Shown here one piece after another: positions 1 through 8,248 of a DNA stretch of 40,227 nt. Both the position numbers and the translations under genes were made by a program. The stretch comes from CAZUFB01 sp964619775 (GTDB lineage: Bacteria > Actinomycetota > Coriobacteriia > Coriobacteriales > UMGS124). The first letter of the stretch is position 1; each line of letters starts with the position of its first letter. The notes beneath the pieces are model-generated. The model saw only the letters and a program-made list of their open reading frames with translations. It was not told the origin of the DNA and did not search any database. The stretch is from contig CAZUFB010000009.1 in NCBI GenBank assembly GCA_964619775.1, positions 1 through 40,227 on the forward strand, read 5' to 3'.

Positions 1-38
1 GGCAATGCGGCCTGGAGGCCCGCAGCTCGCCTGCCGCC

Positions 39-1289
39 TTAAATCCGGTGGATAAACAGCCCGCTGCGCAGCTTGGGCTCAAACCAGGTCGACTTGGGAG
101 GCATGAGCAGACCGGCGTCGGCCACGGCAAGCAGCTCGTCCATCGAGGTGGGATGCATGCTGAAGGCAACGGCCCAGTCATTTCCGTCTACCATGCGTTC
201 GAGCTCGGCGGTGCCGCGCACGCCGCCCACAAAGGCGATGCGGTCGTCGGTGCGGGGGTCGTCGATGCCCAGGACGGGTTTGAGCATGCGTTCTTGCAAG
301 ACGCTTGCGTCGAGCGAGCGCACGGGATCGCGTGCGTCGAGAGCGGGCGCGCGCAGCGTCCACCACGAGCCGCCCAGATACATCCCGAACGTGCCCTTCT
401 CGGCAGGCTCGACCGGATCCTCGGAGGTCGCGATGGAAAACCCCGCGCGGCACAGGTCGCTTATGAAGTCCTGGTGGTCACGGGGGGTGCCGTCGACGTT
501 GCAGCCCAGGTCGCGCACTACGCGGTTGTAGGGAAGGACGGCAAGCTCGTCGGCAGGGAACAGCACGCAGAGCACGAGGTCGCTCTCCTGCGGGCCGGCC
601 GAGCCGTCCCGGTTCGTGCGCCGGTCGAGCGCCACGCGCACGGCTGCGGCTGCGCGGTGGTGGCCGTCTGCGATGTAGGCGCACGGCACGTCCTCGAACG
701 CCGAACCGACGGCGGCGACCATCTTGGCGCTGTCGACGCGCCAGACGGTGTGGGTCACGCCGTCGTCGGAAGCAAAGGTATAGAGGGGGGGTTTGCCGCA
801 TATGGTCGCCGCGATGCCCTTGAGCCTCTCCTGGGGACGAAAAGCCAGGAAGACCGGGCCTGTCTGCGCTTCGAGCGCCTCGATGTGGCGCACGCGGTCC
901 TGCTCCTTCTCAGGCCGGGTGTTCTCATGTTTCTTGACAGTGCCGTCGAGGAAGCCGTCAACCGGGCAGAGGCCCACGAAGCCCGTCTGCGCCCGTCCGC
1001 CTGCCTCAAGACGGTAGAGGTAGTAGGTTGTGGCGACGTCCTCCACGAGCACGTCGTCGGCGACCATGCGGTCGAGCAGCTCGCGGGCTTTGGCGTAGAC
1101 CTCGGGCGCATACATGTCCTGGTCGGGGAGAAACTGCGTTTCGGGCCGGTCGATATTGAGAAACGACAGCGGCTTGCCGGCGACTGCGGTGCGCGCCTCG
1201 AAGCGGTCGTAGACGTCGTAGGGCAGGGCGGCGACCTCGGCGGCGCGTCCGGCGGTCGGGCGCAGGCAGGAGAGCGGGCTGATGTGCAT
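39..1289 (-). CDS. DUF1015 family protein, serine-operon associated
   Basis: A 416-residue soluble protein that matches the DUF1015 family over its full length: an N-terminal ALPYDVYD segment (21-28), a conserved HENTRPEKEQ block (121-130) and the hallmark ADGHHR motif (207-212) within a ParB/sulfiredoxin-like region. The ATG at 1289 follows AAAGGAT at good spacing. It is the last gene of serC-serA-DUF1015, 45 bp after serA, all on one strand. DUF1015 genes often sit beside serA and serC, and related ParB-fold proteins (SerK, SbnI) are free-serine kinases. A role in serine or phosphoserine metabolism is therefore a fair inference, but the reaction is not shown by the sequence. No serB-type phosphatase lies in this cluster. 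Confidence 0.85.
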   Translation of the reverse strand: MHISPLSCLRPTAGRAAEVAALPYDVYDRFEARTAVAGKPLSFLNIDRPETQFLPDQDMYAPEVYAKARELLDRMVADDVLVEDVATTYYLYRLEAGGRAQTGFVGLCPVDGFLDGTVKKHENTRPEKEQDRVRHIEALEAQTGPVFLAFRPQERLKGIAATICGKPPLYTFASDDGVTHTVWRVDSAKMVAAVGSAFEDVPCAYIADGHHRAAAAVRVALDRRTNRDGSAGPQESDLVLCVLFPADELAVLPYNRVVRDLGCNVDGTPRDHQDFISDLCRAGFSIATSEDPVEPAEKGTFGMYLGGSWWTLRAPALDARDPVRSLDASVLQERMLKPVLGIDDPRTDDRIAFVGGVRGTAELERMVDGNDWAVAFSMHPTSMDELLAVADAGLLMPPKSTWFEPKLRSGLFIHRI

Positions 1290-1334
1290 GGACGGATCCT
1301 TTCGTCGGGGCGATGGCGCGGCGGAAGGGCGCGG

Positions 1335-2498
1335 CTACTTGATGACGCGCACGCGCCACATGCCTTCGATGGCGCGCAGAGCGTCGGCGGTCTGGGGAGA
1401 CACCGGCGCGTCGACGTCGAACAGCGTGTAGGCGTTTTCGCCGAACGACTCGTTGGCCATGCGCACGATGTTTGCGCCTTGGGCGGCCAGGATGGCGGTG
1501 AGCTGGCCGATCATGTTGGGGACGTTGGCATGCAGCGCCCCCACGCGTCCGCCCGAGCGGCAGACGCCCATCTGCACCTCGGGATAGTTCACCGAGTTTC
1601 TGATGTTGCCGTTCTCGAGGTAGTCCTTGAGCTGGTCGAGCGCCATGCGGGCGCAGTTTTCCTCGGCCTCGGCGGTGCCGGCGCCGGCGTGCGGGGTCAC
1701 GATGGTGTTCTTCATGCGCATGACGCCGGGCGTGGCGAAGTCGGTCACGAACAGGCGGATCTTGCCGCTCTCCAAGGCCTCGGCCACGGCCTGCTCGTCG
1801 ACGAGGGTCTCGCGCGAGTAGTTGAACAGCACGACGCCCTCGCGCATGCAGGCAATCTGCTCACGGCCGATGAGACCCCAGGTGTCCGGCTCGCTAGGCA
1901 CGTGCACGGTCACGTAGTCGCATTCGCCGCACAGTTCGTCGAGGTCGTCGACGCGCACAACGTCGCGGCTGAGCTGCCATGCGTCCTTCACCGCGATGTA
2001 GGGGTCGTAGCCGTACACCGTCATGCCGAGGTCGACCAAGGCGTTTGCCACCTTGCTGCCTACGTTGCCCAAGCCGACGACGCCGGCCGTCCTGCCTTTG
2101 ACCTCGCAGCCCACGAACGCCTTCTTGGCGGCCTCGGCGTGGGTATAGACGTCGGGGTCGTCGGCGTGGTCGCGGCACCATTTGATACCCCCCAGCACGT
2201 CGCGGCTCGCAAGCATGAACATGCAGACCATGAGCTCCTTTACGGCGTTGCTGTTTGCACCGGGAGTGTTGAAGACCACGACGCCCTCGCGTGCGAAGCG
2301 GTCGACGGGGATGTTGTTGAAACCGGCGCCGGCACGCGCCACGGCGGCAACGCCCGCCGGCAGCCGCATCTCGTGCATGCTCGAGCTGCGGATGATGATA
2401 GCCTCGGCGTCCTCGACGTCGTCGACGAGCTCGTAGTTTGCACCCAGGTCGGTGAGCCCCTTCTTGGTGATGTTGTCGATGGTCTTGATGCGGCGCAT
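1335..2498 (-). CDS. serA: D-3-phosphoglycerate dehydrogenase
   Basis: Oxidises 3-phosphoglycerate to 3-phosphohydroxypyruvate with NAD, the first step of serine synthesis in the cytoplasm. The 387-residue protein has the split substrate-binding and NAD-binding domains of D-2-hydroxyacid dehydrogenases: the dinucleotide motif GLGNVG (142-147), catalytic Arg229 in NYSRETLVD, and catalytic His270 in TPHAGAG. A C-terminal ACT domain (about 318-387) is the usual site of serine feedback. This is the short ACT-type SerA, without the extra intervening domain of the 530-residue form. The open frame extends upstream, but the ATG at 2498 is preceded by AAAGGAGC and begins at the conserved N-terminus. 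It lies 140 bp after serC and 45 bp before the DUF1015 gene. Confidence 0.95.
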   Translation of the reverse strand: MRRIKTIDNITKKGLTDLGANYELVDDVEDAEAIIIRSSSMHEMRLPAGVAAVARAGAGFNNIPVDRFAREGVVVFNTPGANSNAVKELMVCMFMLASRDVLGGIKWCRDHADDPDVYTHAEAAKKAFVGCEVKGRTAGVVGLGNVGSKVANALVDLGMTVYGYDPYIAVKDAWQLSRDVVRVDDLDELCGECDYVTVHVPSEPDTWGLIGREQIACMREGVVLFNYSRETLVDEQAVAEALESGKIRLFVTDFATPGVMRMKNTIVTPHAGAGTAEAEENCARMALDQLKDYLENGNIRNSVNYPEVQMGVCRSGGRVGALHANVPNMIGQLTAILAAQGANIVRMANESFGENAYTLFDVDAPVSPQTADALRAIEGMWRVRVIK

Positions 2499-2638
2499 GG
2501 AATCGCTCCTTTGGGGGACAGGCGCCCGCGCTGATGCGGGCTGGTATGCGGAAAGGCCCCTGCCGCGCACAAGCCGCAGGGTCGCGGTGCGGTTCGGAAG
2601 CCGGTGGCGACGGGTCTGCAAGCCCGCGTGCGCACCGG

Positions 2639-3772
2639 CTAGATAGACGAAGAAGGGGTGCCCGACGGGGAGGCGACGGAGACCGTCGGCGGCATGTGCA
2701 TGCGTTCGAAGGCGTCCATGCAACTCACAAGGGCCTCGACGGCTTCGAGGGGCACGGCGTTGTAGAGGCTTGCGCGCATGCCGCCGACGCTGCGGTGGCC
2801 CTTGACACCCACGATGCCGGCCTTGCCTGCCTCTTCGACGAACGCCGCGTCGAGCGCGGGGTCGCCGGTGGTGAACGTGACGTTCATGACGCTGCGCGAC
2901 GCGGGCTGGGCGCAGCCGCGGAACAGGCGGCTTGCGTCGATGCGGTCGTAGAGCAGGCTCGCCTTGGCCCGGTTGCGCTCGGCCATCGCGGGCAACCCGC
3001 CCTGGTCGAGGATCCACTTGAAGACGAGGCCGCACATATAGACGCCCCAGCACGGCGGCGTGTTGAGCAGCGAGCCCGCGTCGGACAATGCCTTGTAGCG
3101 CATGACGGTGGGGGTGTCGGGGCGCACGTCGCCCTCGAGCAGGTCGTCGCGCACAACGACGACGGTGGTGCCTGCAGGGCCGATGTTCTTCTGTGCGCCG
3201 GCCCATACCAGCCCGTAGCGCGCAACGTCCATCGGCTCGGAAAGGAAGCACGACGAGGCGTCGGCCACCAGCGGTTTTCCGCCGGTGTCGGGCAGCTCGC
3301 GGTACTGGATCCCGCCGATGGTCTCGTTCTGGCAGATGTAGACGTAGTCGGCCCCGGGGGCGACGTCGAGCTGCGAGCAGTCGGGGACATAGGAGAAGCC
3401 GGCGCTCTCGCTCGACGCGACCACGCGGGGCGTGCCGTAGAGCTGGGCCTCCTTGAAAGCCTTTTTGCTCCACGAGCCGGTGAGGACGTAGTCGGCCGTA
3501 CCGTGGCGCATCAGGTTCATCGGCACCGCGGCAAACTGCAGCGTGCCGCCGCCCTGCATGAACACCACCCGGTAGTTGTCGGGCATTCCGAGCAGGGTGC
3601 GCAGGTCGGCTTCGGCCTCTTCGATGATCCCTTTGAAAACGGCGCTGCGGTGGCTCATCTCCATGACCGACATGCCGGTACCCCGGTAGTCGAGCATCTC
3701 CGCGGCGGCGGTCCGCAGCACGGCCTCGGGCAGGGCTGCAGGACCTGCGTTGAAGTTGAGCGCGCGCTGCAT
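2639..3772 (-). CDS. serC: Phosphoserine aminotransferase
   Basis: PLP enzyme that converts 3-phosphohydroxypyruvate plus glutamate to phosphoserine, the second step of serine synthesis, and can also serve pyridoxal phosphate synthesis. The 377-residue protein begins NFNAGPAALP, the family hallmark. It has MSHRS (39-43), the PLP-phosphate loop GGGTLQF (74-80) and the Schiff-base lysine Lys195 in GAQKNIGPAG. The frame stays open for 48 codons upstream. The ATG at 3772 was chosen because AAAGGAGGA precedes it and the family N-terminus starts there. It is the first gene of the serC-serA-DUF1015 transcription unit, and the 295 bp upstream hold its control region. Confidence 0.95.
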   Translation of the reverse strand: MQRALNFNAGPAALPEAVLRTAAAEMLDYRGTGMSVMEMSHRSAVFKGIIEEAEADLRTLLGMPDNYRVVFMQGGGTLQFAAVPMNLMRHGTADYVLTGSWSKKAFKEAQLYGTPRVVASSESAGFSYVPDCSQLDVAPGADYVYICQNETIGGIQYRELPDTGGKPLVADASSCFLSEPMDVARYGLVWAGAQKNIGPAGTTVVVVRDDLLEGDVRPDTPTVMRYKALSDAGSLLNTPPCWGVYMCGLVFKWILDQGGLPAMAERNRAKASLLYDRIDASRLFRGCAQPASRSVMNVTFTTGDPALDAAFVEEAGKAGIVGVKGHRSVGGMRASLYNAVPLEAVEALVSCMDAFERMHMPPTVSVASPSGTPSSSI

Positions 3773-3831
3773 CGTGGCGATCCTCCTTTGCCGGCGTCGG
3801 CGGGTCGCGTCGGGACGGGACGTGCGGATTC

Positions 3832-3860
3832 GCGATACTTTAGCACGACAAAGTGCTCCG
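3832..3860 (-). promoter_or_regulatory. Candidate serC promoter/operator
   Basis: A perfect inverted repeat, AGCAC (3842-3846) and GTGCT (3853-3857) with a 6-bp spacer, lies 70 bp upstream of serC. Read on the minus strand, the second arm runs into TGCTAAAGT, which resembles an extended -10. No convincing -35 was seen. The rest of the 3773-4067 interval shows no gene. Confidence 0.25.
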
Positions 3861-4050
3861 TGCATGACGGGACGGCGAGCGGCGTAGATGTTCTTGGGGA
3901 AACGGGAAGCTGTCACAGCGTATAAAGGTTTCGCCGTTCCGCAGTTGCTCCTTTAGTCCAGTAATCTAAATAATGCCTCCTGCCTGCGACGAGCTCGAGC
4001 ACGACCTGCACACGCTGGTCTGCCGTCCGGTCGTCGGGTAGGGGGCCGGT

Positions 4051-4076
4051 GAAAACTGCCGGCGCGCTCACGCGCC
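4051..4076 (-). terminator. Terminator overlapping the end of the ABC operon
   Basis: On the minus strand a 6-bp GC stem, GGCGCG/CGCGCC (4071-4076 with 4061-4066), has a 4-nt loop that contains the stop codon of the last ATPase gene. It is followed by GGCAGTTTTC. The short stem plus T-run fits an intrinsic terminator for the importer operon. Confidence 0.5.
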
Positions 4077-5051
4077 GTCGCCGTACAGATGGCACGCCAC
4101 GCTGTGGCCGGGCGCAACCTCGACGGAGAGCGGTTCGACGCGCCCGCAGGCTTCCGTCCGCCGCGGGCACCTCGCGCAGAAACGGCAGCCCGGACCGGGA
4201 TCCACCGGGCTCGGAGCCTCGCCCTTCAAAGGCATGCGCGCGCGGTTGCGGGACTGCTCGGGGTCGGGGACGGGAACCGCCGCGAGCAAGGCCTGCGTGT
4301 AGGGGTGCAAAGGGTTGCGGTAAAGCTCCTCGACCGGTGCGCACTCGACCATCTTGCCCAGGTACATCACGCCCACGCGGTCCGAGACCTGCTTGACGAC
4401 CGCAAGGTCATGCGCGATGAACAGCATCGTGAGCCCGCGCTCGCGCTGCAGGCGCACCAGCAGGTTCACAATCTGGGCCTGCAGCGAGACGTCCAAGGCC
4501 GAGACGGGCTCGTCGCACAGCAGGAACTCCGGGTCTACCGAGAGGGCCCGCGCGATGCCGATGCGCTGGCGCTGCCCTCCCGAGAACTCCCGCACGTGGC
4601 GTACGGCGCTCTCCTCCCCCAGGCCAACCTGGTCGAGGAGCCGAAAGACCATCTCGCGCTCCTCGCTGCGGCTCTTGGCGAGCCGATGGATGCGGATGCC
4701 TTCGGCGACGATTCCATAGACCTTCTGCCGGGGGTCGAGCGAGGCGTAGGGGTCCTGGAACACCATCTGCGCCCGCCGTGTGAAGGCAAACCGTTCGCGG
4801 CGATCCATTCCGTGGACGTCGACCCCGCGGAAAAGCACGGTGCCGCCGGTCCGGGGCAGCATGCCGATGCACGTCTTGCCGCAGGTCGTCTTGCCGCAGC
4901 CCGACTCCCCCACGATGCCGAGCGTCTCGCCTCGGCCGATGGAGAACGACACGCCGTCGACGGCGCGGAGCACCCTCCTGCCGCCGACAGGGTAGTGTTT
5001 TTCGAGGTTGGAAACCTCGAGCTCCGCAACCTCGCGCGCCTCACCGCCCAT
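4068..5051 (-). CDS. Oligopeptide/dipeptide ABC importer ATPase, OppF/DppF type
   Basis: A 327-residue cytoplasmic ATPase that, paired with the OppD-type subunit, powers uptake through the two permeases encoded upstream. Walker A is GESGCGKTT (48-56). The signature FSGGQRQRIGIARAL and Walker B LLCDEPVSALD are intact. The C-terminus is the oligopeptide-type extension with the Cys-rich CRFCARCPRR segment typical of OppF/DppF. Its ATG at 5051 overlaps the end of the OppD-type gene by 11 bp, which implies translational coupling. It is the last gene of the importer operon, and its stop codon sits inside a small terminator hairpin. The family assignment is firm. The substrate (peptide, nickel or other) cannot be read from the ATPase. 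Confidence 0.93.
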   Translation of the reverse strand: MGGEAREVAELEVSNLEKHYPVGGRRVLRAVDGVSFSIGRGETLGIVGESGCGKTTCGKTCIGMLPRTGGTVLFRGVDVHGMDRRERFAFTRRAQMVFQDPYASLDPRQKVYGIVAEGIRIHRLAKSRSEEREMVFRLLDQVGLGEESAVRHVREFSGGQRQRIGIARALSVDPEFLLCDEPVSALDVSLQAQIVNLLVRLQRERGLTMLFIAHDLAVVKQVSDRVGVMYLGKMVECAPVEELYRNPLHPYTQALLAAVPVPDPEQSRNRARMPLKGEAPSPVDPGPGCRFCARCPRRTEACGRVEPLSVEVAPGHSVACHLYGDGA

Positions 5052-6132
5052 CGCGGCCCCCTTCCTCGCATGCCCCGCACGCCCCCGGGCAGCGCGGGTC
5101 GTTCAACCAGCAGGCCACCTCGTGCCCCGCGGCAGGACTCTCCCCACCCGGCACACCGGCCGCCCTCGCGGGGAGCATGGGAGGCTCCGCCTGGGCACAC
5201 ACGTTCATCGCATGGGGACACCGGTCGCAGAACGCGCAGCCGGGCTCTTCCGACATCGGGCTGGGCAGCGTTCCCTCGATGGCGCGCATTCCCTGCTTTG
5301 CCGGGGCGTCGAGGCGGGGAACCGACGCCAGCAGGGCCCGCGTGTAGGGATGCGCCGGGCGGCGGAACATGTCGTCGCACGGCCCCTGCTCCACAACCCT
5401 GCCCGCGTACATGACGACGACGCGGTCGGCCATGCCAGCCACGATCCCCAGGTCGTGCGTGATGAGGAGCACCGCGGTGCCGAACCGCTCCCGCAGACTC
5501 CCCATCAGGTCGAGGGTCTGCTGCTGCACGGTCACGTCGAGCGAGGTCGTCGGCTCGTCGGCTATCAGGAGCCTGGGGCGCGCCACCATCGCCGAGGCAA
5601 TCATCGCGCGCTGCCTCATACCGCCCGAAAGCTCGTGCGGGTAGCGCCGCATGCACCCTTCGGGGTCGGGGATCTCGGTCAGACGCAAGGTCTCGACGAC
5701 ACGCTCCCGCTTGGCGGCCGCCGTCATCTCGGGGCAATGGTTGTCGAGCGCCTCTGTCAGCTGCCTTCCGACGCGCATGGTAGGGTTGAGCGAGGCGAGC
5801 GCGTCTTGGAAGACCATGGCGCAGTCCTTGCCGCGGAAGGCGTTCCAGCGCGTCTCGTCGAAGCCGAGCACGTCCTGCCCGTCGAAGCGTATGCGGCTGC
5901 CCTCCAGCACGCGCCCGGGCCGGCGCACCAGACCCATGACGCTCTTGGCGGTAACCGACTTGCCGCAGCCCGACTCACCCACCAGCGCACAGGTCGTCCC
6001 CGCCTCCACGCAAAACGACACGCCGCGCACCGCGTGCACGGTGCCGCCTTCCGTCGGGTAGCTCACCCGCAAGTCCTCGACCTCGAGCAGCGGGACGGCG
6101 CCCTCTTCCGGCGCCCTTTCGTCGTCCGCCAT
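5041..6132 (-). CDS. Oligopeptide/dipeptide ABC importer ATPase, OppD/DppD type
   Basis: A 363-residue ATPase, partner of the following OppF-type subunit. It has Walker A GESGCGKSV, signature LSGGMRQRAMIASAM, Walker B LLIADEPTTSLDV, and the oligopeptide C-terminal extension with CAFCDRCPHAM. The frame opens with a GTG at 6141, but the ATG at 6132 has AAGGAGG eight bases upstream and is preferred. The stop of the OppC-type gene at 6148 lies only 15 bp before this start. The ribosome binding site is thus squeezed between the two genes and coupling is likely. It acts at the inner face of the membrane. Confidence 0.93.
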   Translation of the reverse strand: MADDERAPEEGAVPLLEVEDLRVSYPTEGGTVHAVRGVSFCVEAGTTCALVGESGCGKSVTAKSVMGLVRRPGRVLEGSRIRFDGQDVLGFDETRWNAFRGKDCAMVFQDALASLNPTMRVGRQLTEALDNHCPEMTAAAKRERVVETLRLTEIPDPEGCMRRYPHELSGGMRQRAMIASAMVARPRLLIADEPTTSLDVTVQQQTLDLMGSLRERFGTAVLLITHDLGIVAGMADRVVVMYAGRVVEQGPCDDMFRRPAHPYTRALLASVPRLDAPAKQGMRAIEGTLPSPMSEEPGCAFCDRCPHAMNVCAQAEPPMLPARAAGVPGGESPAAGHEVACWLNDPRCPGACGACEEGGRDGR

Positions 6133-6147
6133 CTCCTCCACCTCCTT

Positions 6148-7116
6148 CTACCTCCCGGCCTCGGACTCGAGGGCGCTGCGCAAGACGTCGCCCAGCAGAT
6201 TGAACGCCAGCACGGTTATCAGGATCATCGCCCCGGGATACACGGCCAAAAGAGGGTGGGTCAAAATCTGGGACTGGGCCCCCTGCAGCATGCTCCCCCA
6301 CGAGGCAAGGGGAATCGAGACCCCCAGCCCCAGGAAGGACAGGGAGGACTCGGCCAAGATCGCGTTCGCCACGCTCAGGCTCGCCGCCACGGTGACCGGG
6401 CCGAGGGTGTTGGGGAGAACGTGCATCACCGCCATGCGCAGGTGCGAGGCGCCCAGGCCTTTGGTCGCGACCATAAAGTCCCGCTCCTTGAGCGACATCG
6501 TCTCGGCCCGGGTGATGCGGGCCACCGACGCCCACCCGAACAGGCTGAGCACCGCGATAAGCGTCGGCAGGCTGGGCCGCAAAAAGGCGTTGAGAATCAC
6601 CATGAGCAGCATGCTCGGCAGCGCCAGGAACACGTCGGTGAAGCGCATCAGGACCGTGTCGAGCTTGCCTCCGATGTATCCGGCGGCTATGCCGATCGTC
6701 GACCCGACGATCGTCGTCAGCAGCATCGAGCAGAACCCCACCGTCAGCGACACCCGTCCACCGTACAGGATGCGCGTAAAGTAGTCGCGCCCATACTCGT
6801 CGGTGCCAAACCAGTGGGCCACCGACGGGTCCTCGAGCTTGGCCGTCACGTCGAGCGCGTAGGGGTCGTAGGGAGACAGGGGGGCGAGCAGGGTGGCGAC
6901 GACGATGATCGCCAGCAGCACGACGCTCACCAACGCAAGCTTGTTGGCGACGAGCTCGCGGACGAAGGCACGCCAGAAACCCGTCCCTTTGGGAGGCAGC
7001 CGCGCCCTATCCCTGCGCTCGAGCTTCTCGAACGCCTTCGCGTTGAGGTCGAGGCGCGGAAGGGGCCGCGGTTCCTGCAAGGGCCGCCGGCCCGCCGTCG
7101 ATGTCCGAGTCGTCAT
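6148..7116 (-). CDS. Peptide/nickel-type ABC permease, OppC/DppC
   Basis: A 322-residue inner-membrane permease. The first transmembrane segment (about residues 52-75) follows a long cytoplasmic N-terminus, then comes the family motif HWFGTDEYGRDYFTRILYGGR. Further segments and the EAA-type loop (ATKGLGASHLRMAVMHVLPN) precede the conserved SLSFLGLGVSIPLASWG end. The frame is open further upstream, but the only ATG that keeps the usual N-terminal tail is at 7116, with AAGGA upstream. That start lies 110 bp inside the 3' end of the OppB-type gene, read in a different frame. The overlap is long for this family but looks real, because both proteins need the shared region. Confidence 0.9.
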   Translation of the reverse strand: MTTRTSTAGRRPLQEPRPLPRLDLNAKAFEKLERRDRARLPPKGTGFWRAFVRELVANKLALVSVVLLAIIVVATLLAPLSPYDPYALDVTAKLEDPSVAHWFGTDEYGRDYFTRILYGGRVSLTVGFCSMLLTTIVGSTIGIAAGYIGGKLDTVLMRFTDVFLALPSMLLMVILNAFLRPSLPTLIAVLSLFGWASVARITRAETMSLKERDFMVATKGLGASHLRMAVMHVLPNTLGPVTVAASLSVANAILAESSLSFLGLGVSIPLASWGSMLQGAQSQILTHPLLAVYPGAMILITVLAFNLLGDVLRSALESEAGR

Positions 7117-8107
7117 GATGGATGTCCTTGTCTGTGCGCCCGCCCGGCGGTCCCGACGGGAAAAGTTTGATACGCGGGTCGACGACGGCATACAGGATGT
7201 CGGCCACAAAGTTGCCCACCACCAGGATGGTCCCCGAAAGCATGATGTACGCCATGATGACGGTGTAGTCACGCGTCCCGATGGCGTCCATGGCAAGCGT
7301 GCCCACGCCCGGCCACCCGAACACGGTCTCGATGATGAACGAGCCGCACACCAGCGACGAGAGGTTCATGCCCAAAAGCGTGATGACGGGCAGCAGCGTG
7401 TTCTTGAGCACGTGCTTGAACAGAATCTTGACGCGCGGAGTCCCGCGCGCCTCCGCGGCGACGACGTACTCCTCCCCCAGCTGGCCGATGGTGTTGGCCC
7501 GGACGTAACGGATGTAGACCGCCACGTCCCCGATCGCCAGGGCGAGCACCGGCATGACGAGGTGGCGCAGGGTGTCGACCGGGCCTTCGGCGCCCACGGT
7601 GTGCATGCCCGAAGACGGCAGAACGTGGAGCACGCCCGCAAACAGGATGATGAGGACCATGCCGAACCAAAACGACGGGATGGACATGCCGACGTAGGAG
7701 ACCGCGCTGATGACGGCGTCGACCTTCGAGTTGCGCCGGTAACCGGCCCACAGCCCCAAGGGGACGGCAAGCACCAGGGCCAGCCCCAGCGAACACCCCA
7801 TGAGCAGCAGCGTGGCCGGCAGGCGGTTGCCGATGAGCGTGGCGACCGGCATGTTGCTGTTCGAAAGCGAGACGCCCAGGTCGCCCTGCAGCACCATGGA
7901 TGCCCAGGCAAGGTACTGCTCGGGCAGGCTCTTGTCGAGCCCGAGGCTCTCGCGCACGGCCGCCTGCTGCTCCTCGGTCATGTCGACGGTGATGTACATC
8001 TGGGAGATGTCCCCCGGGGCAAAGTAGACGACCGCGAACGACAGAAACGATATGAGCACCAGCACCACGGCGAGCTGTGCGACCTTTTTGACGATGTATC
8101 TCAGCAT
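7007..8107 (-). CDS. Peptide/nickel-type ABC permease, OppB/DppB
   Basis: A 366-residue permease beginning MLRYIVKKVAQL, the usual OppB/DppB start. It has the first transmembrane segment at about 8-28, a large extracytoplasmic loop and the EAA loop (ARGTPRVKILFKHVLKN). The ATG at 8107 has AGAGGA upstream. A GTG seven codons earlier is less likely. The body ends at VDPRIKLFPSG, where most homologues stop. Here about 45 more residues of charged, proline- and alanine-rich sequence follow, and these overlap the start of the OppC-type gene. It lies 141 bp downstream of the binding-protein gene, with a hairpin in between. Confidence 0.92.
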   Translation of the reverse strand: MLRYIVKKVAQLAVVLVLISFLSFAVVYFAPGDISQMYITVDMTEEQQAAVRESLGLDKSLPEQYLAWASMVLQGDLGVSLSNSNMPVATLIGNRLPATLLLMGCSLGLALVLAVPLGLWAGYRRNSKVDAVISAVSYVGMSIPSFWFGMVLIILFAGVLHVLPSSGMHTVGAEGPVDTLRHLVMPVLALAIGDVAVYIRYVRANTIGQLGEEYVVAAEARGTPRVKILFKHVLKNTLLPVITLLGMNLSSLVCGSFIIETVFGWPGVGTLAMDAIGTRDYTVIMAYIMLSGTILVVGNFVADILYAVVDPRIKLFPSGPPGGRTDKDIHHDDSDIDGGPAALAGTAAPSAPRPQREGVREARAQG

Positions 8108-8146
8108 GGAAGCGTCCTCTTCGCGCACGACCGGAACGTCGCGCCG

Positions 8147-8183
8147 GGGTGCGGGCGACTCGAAAATCAGGCCGCCCGCACCC
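8147..8183 (-). promoter_or_regulatory. Intercistronic hairpin between binding-protein and permease genes
   Basis: A perfect 11-bp inverted repeat, GGGTGCGGGCG (8147-8157) and CGCCCGCACCC (8173-8183), with a 15-nt loop and no T-run. Hairpins at this position in ABC operons commonly stabilise the binding-protein mRNA or cause partial termination, so that the soluble component is made in excess. That role is inferred from position. Confidence 0.55.
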
Positions 8184-8248
8184 GTCCGGCACGCGGCAGG
8201 GCACGCGGACCGCGATCCACACCCCTCCCGCCTGCGCCTTTACGGCGC

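Noticed and set aside
48..2534. Very long plus-strand open frame opposite the serine operon
   Set aside because: Antisense shadow of serA and the DUF1015 gene. Composition is Ala/His/Arg/Val-rich with no domain, and the minus-strand genes are clearly real. The same applies to the other long antisense frames over the importer, surface-protein, cstA and moeA genes.
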